The notes beneath the pieces are model-generated. The model ran no database searches. It was not told the origin of the DNA and saw only the letters and a program-made list of their open reading frames with translations. 64,000 nucleotides of DNA from CAYILR01 sp964364175 (lineage in GTDB: Bacteria > Bdellovibrionota > UBA1018), in NCBI GenBank assembly GCA_964364175.1, contig CAYILR010000004.1, positions 1 through 64,000 on the forward strand, in the 5' to 3' direction. The stretch's first letter is position 1, and each line of letters begins with the position of its first letter. The translations under genes were made by a program, and so were the position numbers. Positions 8,686 to 16,657 of this stretch are shown here, in pieces.

Positions 8686-9360
8686 TCAACTTCTCGTACC
8701 AAAAATAATCGTGCCTAAACGAACAATCGTGGCACCTTCGCGAATGGCTTCTTCAAAGTCACTGCTCATCCCCATGGAGAGATAGCCTCGCGTGTGCGGT
8801 TGGCAGGTCTGCTCCAGCTGCTTGAGGCGTGCGAAGGGCGATGGCACCGATGCAATCGCCTGAGGATCCGGAATACACATCAGCCCCAGCAAATTCAAGC
8901 CGGGCAATTTCGCAATCTCTGCGCAAACCGTCGGTGCCTGATCCGAGGTCACGCCGGATTTGCTGCTTTCTCCATCCAGATTCACTTGGAGATAGATATC
9001 CAATCGCTCGTACTGGCCCGCCTCCGCCTGACGCTTCGATAGCTCCTTGGCCAACTTCACCGAATCCACCGAATGAACAAACTGCACATAGGGCAAGAGC
9101 TGCTTCACTTTATTACTCTGCAAATGCCCGATAAAATGCCAGCGAATCTCGGGACAACTCTCCTGAAGTTTTTGTGCTTTTTCGATCAGCTCCTGAACGT
9201 AGTTCTCTCCAAAATCTCGATGTCCCAACTGATACAAGGCTCGAATTTTTTCAATCGGTTGTGTTTTGCTGACCGCAAGCATTGTCACATTTTGTCGATA
9301 AGGCGACTTTGCAATGGCTGCCTGCACGCGAGATCGAATCTGCTGATAGTTCTCTGTCAT
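8686..9360 (-). CDS. yggS: YggS family PLP-binding protein
   Basis: Protein of 224 residues, the usual length for YggS/PROSC, which controls pyridoxal-phosphate homeostasis in the cytoplasm. The PLP lysine is Lys32 in LAVSKTQP. Other family landmarks are FGENYVQE, WHFIGHLQSNK, VHSVDS, the phosphate-binding LSMGMSSDFEEAI and RLGTIIFG at the end. It overlaps maf by 4 nt (ATGA), so the two form a translationally coupled pair. Confidence 0.95.
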   Translation of the reverse strand: MTENYQQIRSRVQAAIAKSPYRQNVTMLAVSKTQPIEKIRALYQLGHRDFGENYVQELIEKAQKLQESCPEIRWHFIGHLQSNKVKQLLPYVQFVHSVDSVKLAKELSKRQAEAGQYERLDIYLQVNLDGESSKSGVTSDQAPTVCAEIAKLPGLNLLGLMCIPDPQAIASVPSPFARLKQLEQTCQPHTRGYLSMGMSSDFEEAIREGATIVRLGTIIFGTRS

Positions 9361-9950
9361 TTCAAAATTTTCACACCAAAATATTTTTCCATATCCACTA
9401 AAACCTGCGCCACTGGCAATCCCACGACGCCCGTATAACTCCCAGAAATCGACTCAATCAATGACATTCCAATTCCCTGTGCCGCATAAGCACCGGCTTT
9501 ATCCATGGGCTCGCCCGTGGCAACATAATCCGAAATCATGGCCGCATTCATCGCGCGCATCTTGACGCGTGTACGGGTGAGATTCACCCGGATTTTTTCT
9601 TTCCCATTCTTTCGCTGCAACAGGCAGTAGGCCGTCAACACGACGTGAGTTTTCCCCACCAGCGACTTGAGCATTCGACCAGCTTCGGCCACGTCTGCTG
9701 GCTTCCCCAAATTCTTCCCCGCAGGAGAAACTACCGTCGTATCCGCTGCAATGATCAAAACATCGCCAGTCCCCATTAAATTCAAAACAGCTCGGGCCTT
9801 TTCTCTCGCCAATCTCCTCACCATTTTTGCTGGCGATTCGCCACGCAAAGAATCTTCATTCACGGATGGAGAGACGCACTCGAATTGCAAACCCACCTGC
9901 GAAAGCAGCTCTTTGCGCCGAGGGGATGTGGATGCCAAAATAGTTTTCAT
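9357..9950 (-). CDS. maf: Maf family nucleotide pyrophosphatase
   Basis: Protein of 197 residues with the Maf signature STSPRRKELL near the N-terminus and the catalytic aspartate in IIAADTTVV (about Asp70), followed by KPADVAEAGRML and the G-YAAQGIG-IESI-GSYTGVVGLP block. The family hydrolyses nucleoside triphosphates, especially modified or non-canonical ones, and some members affect septation. No strong ribosome binding site is visible before the ATG. Coupled to yggS downstream. Confidence 0.93.
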   Translation of the reverse strand: MKTILASTSPRRKELLSQVGLQFECVSPSVNEDSLRGESPAKMVRRLAREKARAVLNLMGTGDVLIIAADTTVVSPAGKNLGKPADVAEAGRMLKSLVGKTHVVLTAYCLLQRKNGKEKIRVNLTRTRVKMRAMNAAMISDYVATGEPMDKAGAYAAQGIGMSLIESISGSYTGVVGLPVAQVLVDMEKYFGVKILK

Positions 9951-9968
9951 TTTTATCTAAAATTTTAT

Positions 9969-10943
9969 CTAAAAATAGAATTGCGTGGAAATGAATCTGA
10001 ACTGGTCCTTGAATTCCTTGAAACTCGCCGTTTTCCTGAAAAAAACACTTACTTCGGTCCGCGTCCTGGATTCGCTGACAAAGAAGAAACTCCCACCCAT
10101 CCGGAATACTGTCGCCAGCCCGATCCCGGCCCCAGCCACCGATGTTTTTACTTTGTACTCATCGTTAGTATAAATTTTTGAAATGAACGAAAGCATCCGT
10201 GCCTTATCGAGGCTGCCATAATGGTCAACCGCGGTGATCGCCACATAGCCGCCATCGTATGCAATATTCATTTCCACAGCGTGCTGCCCTGTCAAATCAA
10301 TGGGTGTGTTGCGTGCCACGCTAACATGGATCTGCTTGCCCATCTCATCGACGGGAGCATCATAAATCGAATTCATCAGCAACTCATCCACCGCGTTGGC
10401 AATCTGAGTAGCAATCCGAGATGAAAATTTTGCAGAAAGCAGATAATTCCGAACTGCCTCAACCGCATCTTGCTTCATCGTGGATTTTGCCAATTTGATA
10501 TTCTGAACTTTGGTTCCTTCTTTCAGCATGTTCTGCAAACCAAAGGCGCGCTCTTGCAGCGTGCTCTTCACAAGCCGACCATAAAGAACACCTGATTTGC
10601 TGACGTCCCCGTAATTTTTTTGAACATAATGCCCGAACAATGGGCTCTTCATCAAAAAAGTCACTTGATCGATGGGCTTGCCCGATAAAAAGTGAATCGT
10701 GTTGGCGTTGACCTTGTCAGAAAAAATCCCCACCGTCTCCTGAATCACTTGCTCAAAACTCGAAAAATATTTCTCGTCAGTTCCATCCACAAAAATCGTC
10801 GCGGCACCATCGTTCAAAACATACTCCCCGGCGGTTTTCACATTGGGAGCGATTTTCAACATGAGTCCTGCAGTCTCTGCAACCACAGATGCAAAAGCTT
10901 GATCAACAGGATCGTTGGATATCAGAAGGAGATTTTTGGCCAC
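9969..10943 (-). CDS. Histidine-kinase-like ATPase domain protein
   Basis: Protein of 324 residues. The second half has a GHKL ATP-binding fold: N-box NAVDELLMNSIYDAP, G1-like VDHYGSLD and G2-like GAGIGLATVFRMGG. No H-box or dimerisation domain is present, so it is not a classical sensor kinase. The first ~120 residues could be a degenerate receiver-like domain (LLLISNDPVDQAF). It starts with GTG, after GAGG. It lies 3 nt after the STAS-like gene, an arrangement typical of anti-sigma/antagonist (RsbW/SpoIIAB-type) modules, so a partner-switching role is a reasonable inference. Confidence 0.75.
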   Translation of the reverse strand: MAKNLLLISNDPVDQAFASVVAETAGLMLKIAPNVKTAGEYVLNDGAATIFVDGTDEKYFSSFEQVIQETVGIFSDKVNANTIHFLSGKPIDQVTFLMKSPLFGHYVQKNYGDVSKSGVLYGRLVKSTLQERAFGLQNMLKEGTKVQNIKLAKSTMKQDAVEAVRNYLLSAKFSSRIATQIANAVDELLMNSIYDAPVDEMGKQIHVSVARNTPIDLTGQHAVEMNIAYDGGYVAITAVDHYGSLDKARMLSFISKIYTNDEYKVKTSVAGAGIGLATVFRMGGSFFFVSESRTRTEVSVFFRKTASFKEFKDQFRFISTQFYF

Positions 10944-10946
10944 TCA

Positions 10947-11411
10947 TTACCTCATCAAAAATCCGAAATATTCCTCTGGAATATCGTCGAACACTGCGGG
11001 TTTTCCGGTACGGGGGCACTTGAGTGGCGGCACTTGAAAATTCATTTTTTTCAAATCCTCCACTTTAAAAAGACCGAGCAACTCTCCTCCATCACCTTCA
11101 GAAACGAACGGGACAAAAATAGACTCGACAGTGCCTCCGCAAGTGAAGTTAGAAATCAAATTCATTTGTTCCACGATTGCGGGAGAGCATTCTTGAAAAA
11201 TCAGCTGCGTGCCCTTGGCTTGAGCGCCCTGAAAATATTTGATCCAACCTTTGACGCCCACGGAATTGATCCGCGAAACTCCTTTGCAGTTGATGATCAT
11301 CTGTGGCGCTGGCACTCCGATCAACTGATCGAGATTCACGTTCTCCTCGATAGATCCAGTCATCCTCACGACTAACGCAGTTCCTTTTTGTTCTTTGGCG
11401 ATGTTGATCAT
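10947..11411 (-). CDS. STAS-like domain protein
   Basis: Protein of 154 residues. The first ~100 look like a STAS (anti-sigma antagonist) fold: LVVRMTGSIEENVNL, then INCKGVSRINSVGVKGWIKYF, with Ser in the position often phosphorylated in SpoIIAA-like proteins (INSVG). A tail of ~50 residues has two cysteines (LKCPRTG and FTCGG). With the adjacent ATPase-domain gene it forms a likely two-component partner-switching module. The assignment is from pattern and context. Confidence 0.65.
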   Translation of the reverse strand: MINIAKEQKGTALVVRMTGSIEENVNLDQLIGVPAPQMIINCKGVSRINSVGVKGWIKYFQGAQAKGTQLIFQECSPAIVEQMNLISNFTCGGTVESIFVPFVSEGDGGELLGLFKVEDLKKMNFQVPPLKCPRTGKPAVFDDIPEEYFGFLMR

Positions 11412-11421
11412 GGTTGCTCCC

Positions 11422-12180
11422 TCATTCTGATTCTACCTCGGAGACGCCCCACTCCTTAAGGATTTTTTTTGCATCACTACTGTTTAATGCCTTGCGGTAT
11501 TTCGCACCTCGCTGGCCTTTGACCCGACGTTCACACTCGGACCAGGTCGCGTGCCGCTCGAGAACTCCCGCCACTAGACTCAGATAGACCGGGTCCTTCT
11601 CGCCCGGATCCTCCCATGTCAAATGATCCACACGTTGCATCGCAGGGCCCGTGTAAAGCTCCGCCTCTTCATTGCGAGCAAACGACGTCGCGATTTCGTC
11701 ACACCGCTCGTTGCCCGGCAATGCGGCGTGTCCCTTGATCCAATTCCACTTCAGCAAGTGTTTTTTAGACAAACCTGCCTGATTTGCGTCCAATCTCTCC
11801 CATAAATCCTGATTGGACACCGGTTTCCCATCTCCGTTCTTCCAACCGTTTCTTTTCCACCCGTGAATCCACTTTTGAATTCCTTGAAGAGCATAATTGG
11901 AGTCCGAAAAAATCTGAACGACAGCCCCATCTGGCAATGGTGCGGATTGTATTCGCTCCAGGGCTCGAATCAAGGCCATCAGTTCCATGCGATTATTCGT
12001 AGTCTGAGGCTCAGAGCCACCCAGCTCTTCGACAGTCTGATCCGGCCAGAAAACCACGCTCCCCCATCCCCCAGGTCCGGGATTTCCAAGACAAGCACCA
12101 TCCGAAAAAATAACCAACAATTTTGCTTTTTTGTATTCTGCGCGAAGATCGATGTGCATTCCGGCTTTATCCAATGACAC
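11422..12180 (-). CDS. rnhA: Ribonuclease HI with C-terminal viroplasmin-like domain
   Basis: Protein of 252 residues, about 100 longer than typical RNase HI. The catalytic set is present: Asp27 (FSDGACLGNPGPGGWG), Glu66 (NNRMELMAL), Asp93 (FSDSNYALQGI) and an Asp in GNERCDEIA. It removes RNA from RNA-DNA hybrids. The C-terminal ~50 residues (VLERHATWSECERRVKG, then AKYRKAL) resemble the small RNase H1 hybrid-binding/viroplasmin domain, which normally lies at the N-terminus. The start is either GTG at 12180 or ATG at 12159; neither has a strong ribosome binding site. Confidence 0.88.
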   Translation of the reverse strand: MSLDKAGMHIDLRAEYKKAKLLVIFSDGACLGNPGPGGWGSVVFWPDQTVEELGGSEPQTTNNRMELMALIRALERIQSAPLPDGAVVQIFSDSNYALQGIQKWIHGWKRNGWKNGDGKPVSNQDLWERLDANQAGLSKKHLLKWNWIKGHAALPGNERCDEIATSFARNEEAELYTGPAMQRVDHLTWEDPGEKDPVYLSLVAGVLERHATWSECERRVKGQRGAKYRKALNSSDAKKILKEWGVSEVESE

Positions 12181-12206
12181 TTCAGTGATAATTGCAACTG
12201 ACTAAG

Positions 12207-12920
12207 ATGACGAATCGAAAAAGCCCCAAACTTTTGCTGCTGGAGGATGAGAAGAGCGTCGGCTCCACTCTACTGGAATGGCTTTCGCGCGAGGGGTTCG
12301 ACTTGACCTGGTCTTCGACACTGGCCGATGCGCGCCTGCAAATCCGCAGTCGCAAATTTGATCTCGCCATTTTGGACATTGGACTTCCAGACGGCTCGGG
12401 CTTTGATCTTGCGAAAGAGATTCGCGAAACCCCCGCTCTTGCAAAAATGGCCATCATTTTTTTGACTGCTTTCGGCGGCCCCGCCGACCGTATGAAGGGA
12501 CTATCGATTGGCGCCGAGGACTACGTAGCGAAACCCTTTCACCTCAAGGAATTATTGCTCAGAATTCAGGTTTCACTGAAAAAGCACATGCCTCAAAATG
12601 AAGAATCAGAACCCATGCCCAAAGTCATGCAGTTGGGCAAAGCGATCATTCGCCTTGCTGCGCAAGAAGCAGAAGTGGATGGAAAACTATTCAGCCTGAC
12701 TCCAAAAGAGTGTCTTCTGCTCAAATTTCTCAACAAAAAGCGCGGCACTCCCGTCAGTGTTTCTGAAATTCAAAATGAGGTTTGGCAAGGAGAACCCGCA
12801 CCGCCTGCAAAAACCATAGATTATCTAATCATTCGATTGCGTCGACTGATCGAGACTCAGCCTGATCAACCTACGATTCTTGTCAATGTAGGTGAGGGCA
12901 ACTACCAGCTATCCATTTAG
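12207..12920 (+). CDS. OmpR-family response regulator
   Basis: Protein of 237 residues: an N-terminal receiver domain (LLLLEDEK acidic pocket, phospho-acceptor Asp in LAILDIGLPDGSG, Thr in FLTAF, Lys in VAKPF) and a C-terminal winged helix (LTPKECLLLKFL, KTIDYLIIRLRRLIE). It is a DNA-binding regulator of a two-component system, but no sensor kinase lies beside it. I prefer the ATG at 12207 over an in-frame TTG at 12192. It is divergent from rnhA with less than 50 nt between them and overlaps the convergent protease gene by 4 nt. Confidence 0.9.
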   Translation: MTNRKSPKLLLLEDEKSVGSTLLEWLSREGFDLTWSSTLADARLQIRSRKFDLAILDIGLPDGSGFDLAKEIRETPALAKMAIIFLTAFGGPADRMKGLSIGAEDYVAKPFHLKELLLRIQVSLKKHMPQNEESEPMPKVMQLGKAIIRLAAQEAEVDGKLFSLTPKECLLLKFLNKKRGTPVSVSEIQNEVWQGEPAPPAKTIDYLIIRLRRLIETQPDQPTILVNVGEGNYQLSI

Positions 12921-14110
12921 TTGAGAATACTTTGAAGCACATCAGCCCAGCCCGTTTTTTTGTCGAAATTGAGTGCTCGATAGCGATCTTCGTAATTTCC
13001 AAAAACACCGCTGCTATTGGGCAACCAAATTGCAACTCCAGTGGCCTCAGCAAAAGAAGCTGTGTCCTGATTTGCAATGACCAAATCCTGCTCTGCCTTG
13101 AGAACTCGATCCAATAATTCGTTTTTTCCTTTGAGGAGATCCGATGACTTTAGCTTGGACAGAAAACTTCCAAAATCTGCGTAGTCTGAATAAGCAAACG
13201 TGAAGGTCTGTTTGATAATCTCAACTAACCGACCGCGAGATTGCGTGTCCAAAGTTTTGAGCAATAGGCCAAGTTCGGTCACAGCTTGTTGAAATTGACC
13301 CGATTGACTCAAGTCATAGGCTGACAGAGTTGCATCGGCAGAGCCCTGACTTCCCGCCTGATAGGATTTGACATAATCAATGACGAGTTGTTTGGAAACC
13401 TGTGCAGGAGTTGCTTCCTTCAACTGATTCCAGTGTTTCAGAAAATCATCATAGGGCCAACCATCGCCAGGCTCGAGGTCCTGCGAACCCACGAAATAAT
13501 TCACGGACGACGCCATTTCAGAACTCACTTCAACCATGGCCATCAGACAGGCATCGCTTCCATAAATATCGATTTTTTTGCCAATGGATCGCGAAATTTC
13601 TTTCATCGCTTGGCCCAGCTCAACTGTGCTGATTGCGTTTCCGCTGATGTCGTCAAAACTGATGTCCATTGCGCTCAAATTTTGAGAACGTAGTTTCTGT
13701 TTCAGACGCCAGCCGCTTCCATGGTTCCATACGTCTACAAAATAGTGTTTGGCGGGATATCTCTCAGCGCCCCACTTGGCGAATTCAACCAAGTTTCTCC
13801 AATCTCCCATATCCACTCGGGGCATTTCTTGGATCACAGGGGATTTAACGACGTCCGGTGAATTGTCTTTTTTGACGTAAAGGCGCTTGGTTTTTGAATT
13901 CTCTGAGCTTGCCCATTGGACGACGACGTTGATTTTGTCGGTCGAACCCACCTGTTCCATCTCGTTGATGTCCTCCTTCCCATAGCGATCGAGGTTGTTA
14001 TGGCCGTTCAGATAAATCAGAAACGTCCACTCTTTTTCAGGAGCGGGAGTCGCTGACCACGCGATGAGAGGGAACCAAACCAGCAGCAAGCCAAAGCAAA
14101 TCCTTTGCAT
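12917..14110 (-). CDS. Clostripain-like (peptidase C11) secreted protease
   Basis: Protein of 397 residues with a signal peptide (about 1-19). The domain opens WTFLIYLNGHNNLD and carries the C11 catalytic pair: His in VDVWNHGSGW and Cys in YGSDACLMAMVE. C11 enzymes cleave after basic residues. The ATG at 14110 follows an AGGAAG site. Exported location suggests it acts in the periplasm or outside the cell. It is isolated from upstream transcription by the terminator at 14152-14186. Confidence 0.85.
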   Translation of the reverse strand: MQRICFGLLLVWFPLIAWSATPAPEKEWTFLIYLNGHNNLDRYGKEDINEMEQVGSTDKINVVVQWASSENSKTKRLYVKKDNSPDVVKSPVIQEMPRVDMGDWRNLVEFAKWGAERYPAKHYFVDVWNHGSGWRLKQKLRSQNLSAMDISFDDISGNAISTVELGQAMKEISRSIGKKIDIYGSDACLMAMVEVSSEMASSVNYFVGSQDLEPGDGWPYDDFLKHWNQLKEATPAQVSKQLVIDYVKSYQAGSQGSADATLSAYDLSQSGQFQQAVTELGLLLKTLDTQSRGRLVEIIKQTFTFAYSDYADFGSFLSKLKSSDLLKGKNELLDRVLKAEQDLVIANQDTASFAEATGVAIWLPNSSGVFGNYEDRYRALNFDKKTGWADVLQSILN

Positions 14111-14151
14111 AGAGAACTTCCTTCCTAGAAGTTGAATCTTTGGGACTTCAT

Positions 14152-14186
14152 AAAAAAGTTCGGCTCCCTGATTTAGGGAGCCGAAC
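14152..14186 (-). terminator. Rho-independent terminator
   Basis: Perfect 12-bp stem (GTTCGGCTCCCT, 14158-14169, with its complement at 14175-14186) around a 5-nt loop. On the minus strand it is followed by six T residues at 14157-14152. It ends the lipoprotein pair 15552-14254 just before the protease gene. Confidence 0.9.
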
Positions 14187-14253
14187 ATAATTTATCTAAT
14201 ACATTTTATAGTATCAGTATTTTTATACTAATGTGATTTATTTTTATTCATTT

Positions 14254-14922
14254 CTATCTCAATGAATAATCCATCAACTTTTTCACGTGGCCTTTGATGT
14301 CGACCAAGAGCAGCAATCCGGAATTTGACTCGTCCGAGTCTTGGCCAACGATAGACAAATTCCCAACGCGCAAGCCCGTGCCATCATAAAACCGGAAAGA
14401 CCCGATATAGTCTTTCCAAGGAAGCACGACGGGAATGAATGTGCCAAAAACAGCGGGTCCCGCGTAGAACACAATGTTCTTTAATTTTGGGACTTCTACG
14501 GCGATTGCCGGCAAATGTCCTTCAATTACGCCAGGCAAGGGCCTACCACCAGGCAGAGTCATGGGGTCAAGAATACTGAGGCCATTACGCGTCATATTTT
14601 GGATATCCACCGCAGAAAGAGCGATCGATACTAGCGTGCCATTGGATTGAAGATCAGGACCGACTTCCAAAAAACTATCTACCGTCTTGGGAACAGGGAT
14701 TCGGACTCCCACATCGTACGATAGGTTTTTAATGATCATGCTCATCACAAATTGACCGTTTGAATAACCCACGAACGGCCCATCCACTCCTGTGATTTTA
14801 ATGTTTTTGGGTGAGCTGCTTTTTTTGCAGGCGCTTGTGGTAGCTGCCAACATCACTGCCAACATCACTGCCAACACCACTACAGAAACATATTTCGATT
14901 TTTTTACCCGGCTTGTATTCAT
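14254..14922 (-). CDS. Putative lipoprotein, paralogue of the upstream gene
   Basis: Protein of 222 residues. The N-terminal hydrophobic segment ends in TSAC (about Cys32), a plausible lipobox. The signal sequence contains three consecutive VxLA units, encoded by a 12-bp tandem repeat (14846-14881). The mature part resembles the neighbouring 14938-15552 product: DVG-x-x-(I/V)P(I/V)P, then PDL-x-S-(N/T)G, then G-R-(P/A)-(L/I)PG. Function unknown. Strong AGGAGG site before the ATG. Followed by a terminator. Confidence 0.75.
   Translation of the reverse strand: MNTSRVKKSKYVSVVVLAVMLAVMLAATTSACKKSSSPKNIKITGVDGPFVGYSNGQFVMSMIIKNLSYDVGVRIPVPKTVDSFLEVGPDLQSNGTLVSIALSAVDIQNMTRNGLSILDPMTLPGGRPLPGVIEGHLPAIAVEVPKLKNIVFYAGPAVFGTFIPVVLPWKDYIGSFRFYDGTGLRVGNLSIVGQDSDESNSGLLLLVDIKGHVKKLMDYSLR
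14846..14881 (-). repeat. 12-bp tandem repeat, three copies, in a signal peptide
   Basis: Three copies of GCCAACATCACT (plus-strand reading), the third with one mismatch. In-frame, it duplicates a VxLA hydrophobic unit in the lipoprotein signal sequence, so copy-number change would lengthen or shorten the hydrophobic core without a frameshift. Confidence 0.8.
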
Positions 14923-14937
14923 AAATTCCTCCTTATT

Positions 14938-15552
14938 TTATAGAAGTTGTTGATTGACCATCCCGGCAAGCAACACCATGAGCCCCATGCCACTGCCGTC
15001 CTTTGACGTTGGGGGCATTAGGTACGCTTTACCGATTCGATTCCCCTTCGAATCAGTGATCCAGTACATCACTGGTTTTTTTAAATATTTAGCGAGGCCT
15101 TTTTGCTTGATGGGTAGCGGTGCAAAAAAACCAAACGCTTCGCTGTTGATATACAAGGAAATGTTGAAACCATTTCCTAGCTCCACATCCGTTCGATGCA
15201 TTTGCCCGCTTTCGATGCCCGGAATTGCTCTCCCATCCGGAAGCGCGGACATTGCAAACGAAGGGCTATTTTTCAAAATCGATTCAATGGGAGCGGATAA
15301 AGAAAAAATCACGCCCGTCGACATAAGATCGGGTTGCACGCTCAGCGTTGCATCATCTAGCTGTGGAATGGGAACTGATCCTCCCACATCCCAATGCAGA
15401 GCTGTCGTTAGAAGAGAAATATTGAGACGGCCGTCTGAAATCCCCGCATGGAAATCTTTGACACCAGGAATCCCAGATGAACCCTTGCCACATGCCGAAA
15501 GGCCGGCTGTGATCAGAAAACTCACAAAAATGGCTGCTTTTTTGCTGCTCAT
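14938..15552 (-). CDS. Putative lipoprotein, paralogue of the downstream gene
   Basis: Protein of 204 residues. The signal sequence ends in a good lipobox, LSAC (about Cys21). The mature part shares the DVG-IP(I/V)P, PDL-S-G and ALPDGRAIPG landmarks with the 14254-14922 product, so the pair arose by tandem duplication. They are separated by 15 nt and are likely co-transcribed. The ATG at 15552 is preferred; a GTG at 15570 is in frame, and neither has a clear ribosome binding site. Function unknown. Confidence 0.75.
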   Translation of the reverse strand: MSSKKAAIFVSFLITAGLSACGKGSSGIPGVKDFHAGISDGRLNISLLTTALHWDVGGSVPIPQLDDATLSVQPDLMSTGVIFSLSAPIESILKNSPSFAMSALPDGRAIPGIESGQMHRTDVELGNGFNISLYINSEAFGFFAPLPIKQKGLAKYLKKPVMYWITDSKGNRIGKAYLMPPTSKDGSGMGLMVLLAGMVNQQLL

Positions 15553-15625
15553 ATAGAGCGTATCGGACACGCCAGCAGATCACATGACTTACGCGGAGTA
15601 TTACTTAACTATGACAGCACGCACG

Positions 15626-16645
15626 CTACTCAAAGTATTCGTAAAGGGCTACCTTGCGGTTATTAGAGCTGACATACCATTCCAAAACATCTGCATTTTC
15701 CCTGGTTTTATGCTCATTCCGAAAATCCATATGCGACCAAAAAAGTAACGCCGTGCCCTTTGATTCATTGCGTGCAACGCGCCCCAGCGCCTGCGCAAGC
15801 GCGAGCAAAGAATACGGCGGTTGCCAAATCACAACCCATTTCAAGAATGGGAAATCCATTCCCATTCCAAAGGCCGAAGTTGCAATCACTGTTTGCAATT
15901 TTTTTGCCCGCAATTGATTCTCAACAGAAATTTTTTCTTCCTGCGACAAACCTGCATGATAAAACTCTGCCTCGGCTCCCACCTGCTCTTTTAACCACCG
16001 GCTTAGCTTTTCTGCCCATCGACGAGTGTTCACAAAAATCAAACCCGGCTCACGTTGCATCAATATCCACGTTTTCAGCGCCTGCAAGCGATCTATATAA
16101 TCCAGATAAAAACAGCGGATCATCAAATTCTCAGGCAGCTTGAATCCACCCAGTTCATGCAGCTGGGCAGGCTGGAGCGCCTCCCGTAATTCCTTGCGGG
16201 CAATACCCGGCAATGTCGCCGTCAGCCACAAACTATGCGAGGGCTTTGTTTTTTTCATCCACGCTGGAACCTGAGCATACGCAGGACGGAATTCCCTTCC
16301 CCACTCCCAAATGCAGTGGCACTCATCCACAACCCAAAACTGCGGATTCCACTCCAACAGGTTTTGCTCACATTTGGGATTCAGTAAGCTCTCGGGACAC
16401 AAAACTCTGACTCGATCACTCTGCTCACGAAGTCTTTCTCTCTGTTGACGAGCCAGGGACACCAGTGGCGTCAACAAAATCGTTCTGGGGCGATTCCTTT
16501 GAATCCAAGTTTCATAAATCAGACTTTTTCCAGAACCTGTTGGCGCTACACACAGAACGTGTTGATGTTGTTCAAGTGCTTGGAGCGCCTCCACCTGAAA
16601 CGGACGTAGTATCGTACGCGTTGAAACAATTGTCGATTGAGCCAT
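15626..16645 (-). CDS. RecQ-type DEAD/DEAH helicase core
   Basis: Protein of 339 residues holding only the two RecA-like helicase lobes: motif I APTGSGKS, motif II DECH, motif III LTATLP, motif V ATSAFGMGMDFP and motif VI QALGRVAR. The sequence is closest to RecQ, including the FRPAYAQV region after motif II, but it ends shortly after motif VI, so the zinc-binding, winged-helix and HRDC domains of full RecQ (about 600 residues) are missing. It is probably an ATP-dependent 3'-5' DNA helicase. Full motifs and an intact frame argue against a pseudogene. Confidence 0.85.
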   Translation of the reverse strand: MAQSTIVSTRTILRPFQVEALQALEQHQHVLCVAPTGSGKSLIYETWIQRNRPRTILLTPLVSLARQQRERLREQSDRVRVLCPESLLNPKCEQNLLEWNPQFWVVDECHCIWEWGREFRPAYAQVPAWMKKTKPSHSLWLTATLPGIARKELREALQPAQLHELGGFKLPENLMIRCFYLDYIDRLQALKTWILMQREPGLIFVNTRRWAEKLSRWLKEQVGAEAEFYHAGLSQEEKISVENQLRAKKLQTVIATSAFGMGMDFPFLKWVVIWQPPYSLLALAQALGRVARNESKGTALLFWSHMDFRNEHKTRENADVLEWYVSSNNRKVALYEYFE

Positions 16646-16657
16646 AATGGCTCATGA

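Noticed and set aside
9951..9975. Repeated TTTATCTAAAA before maf
   Set aside because: Two copies of an AT-rich 11-mer in a short gap are unremarkable.
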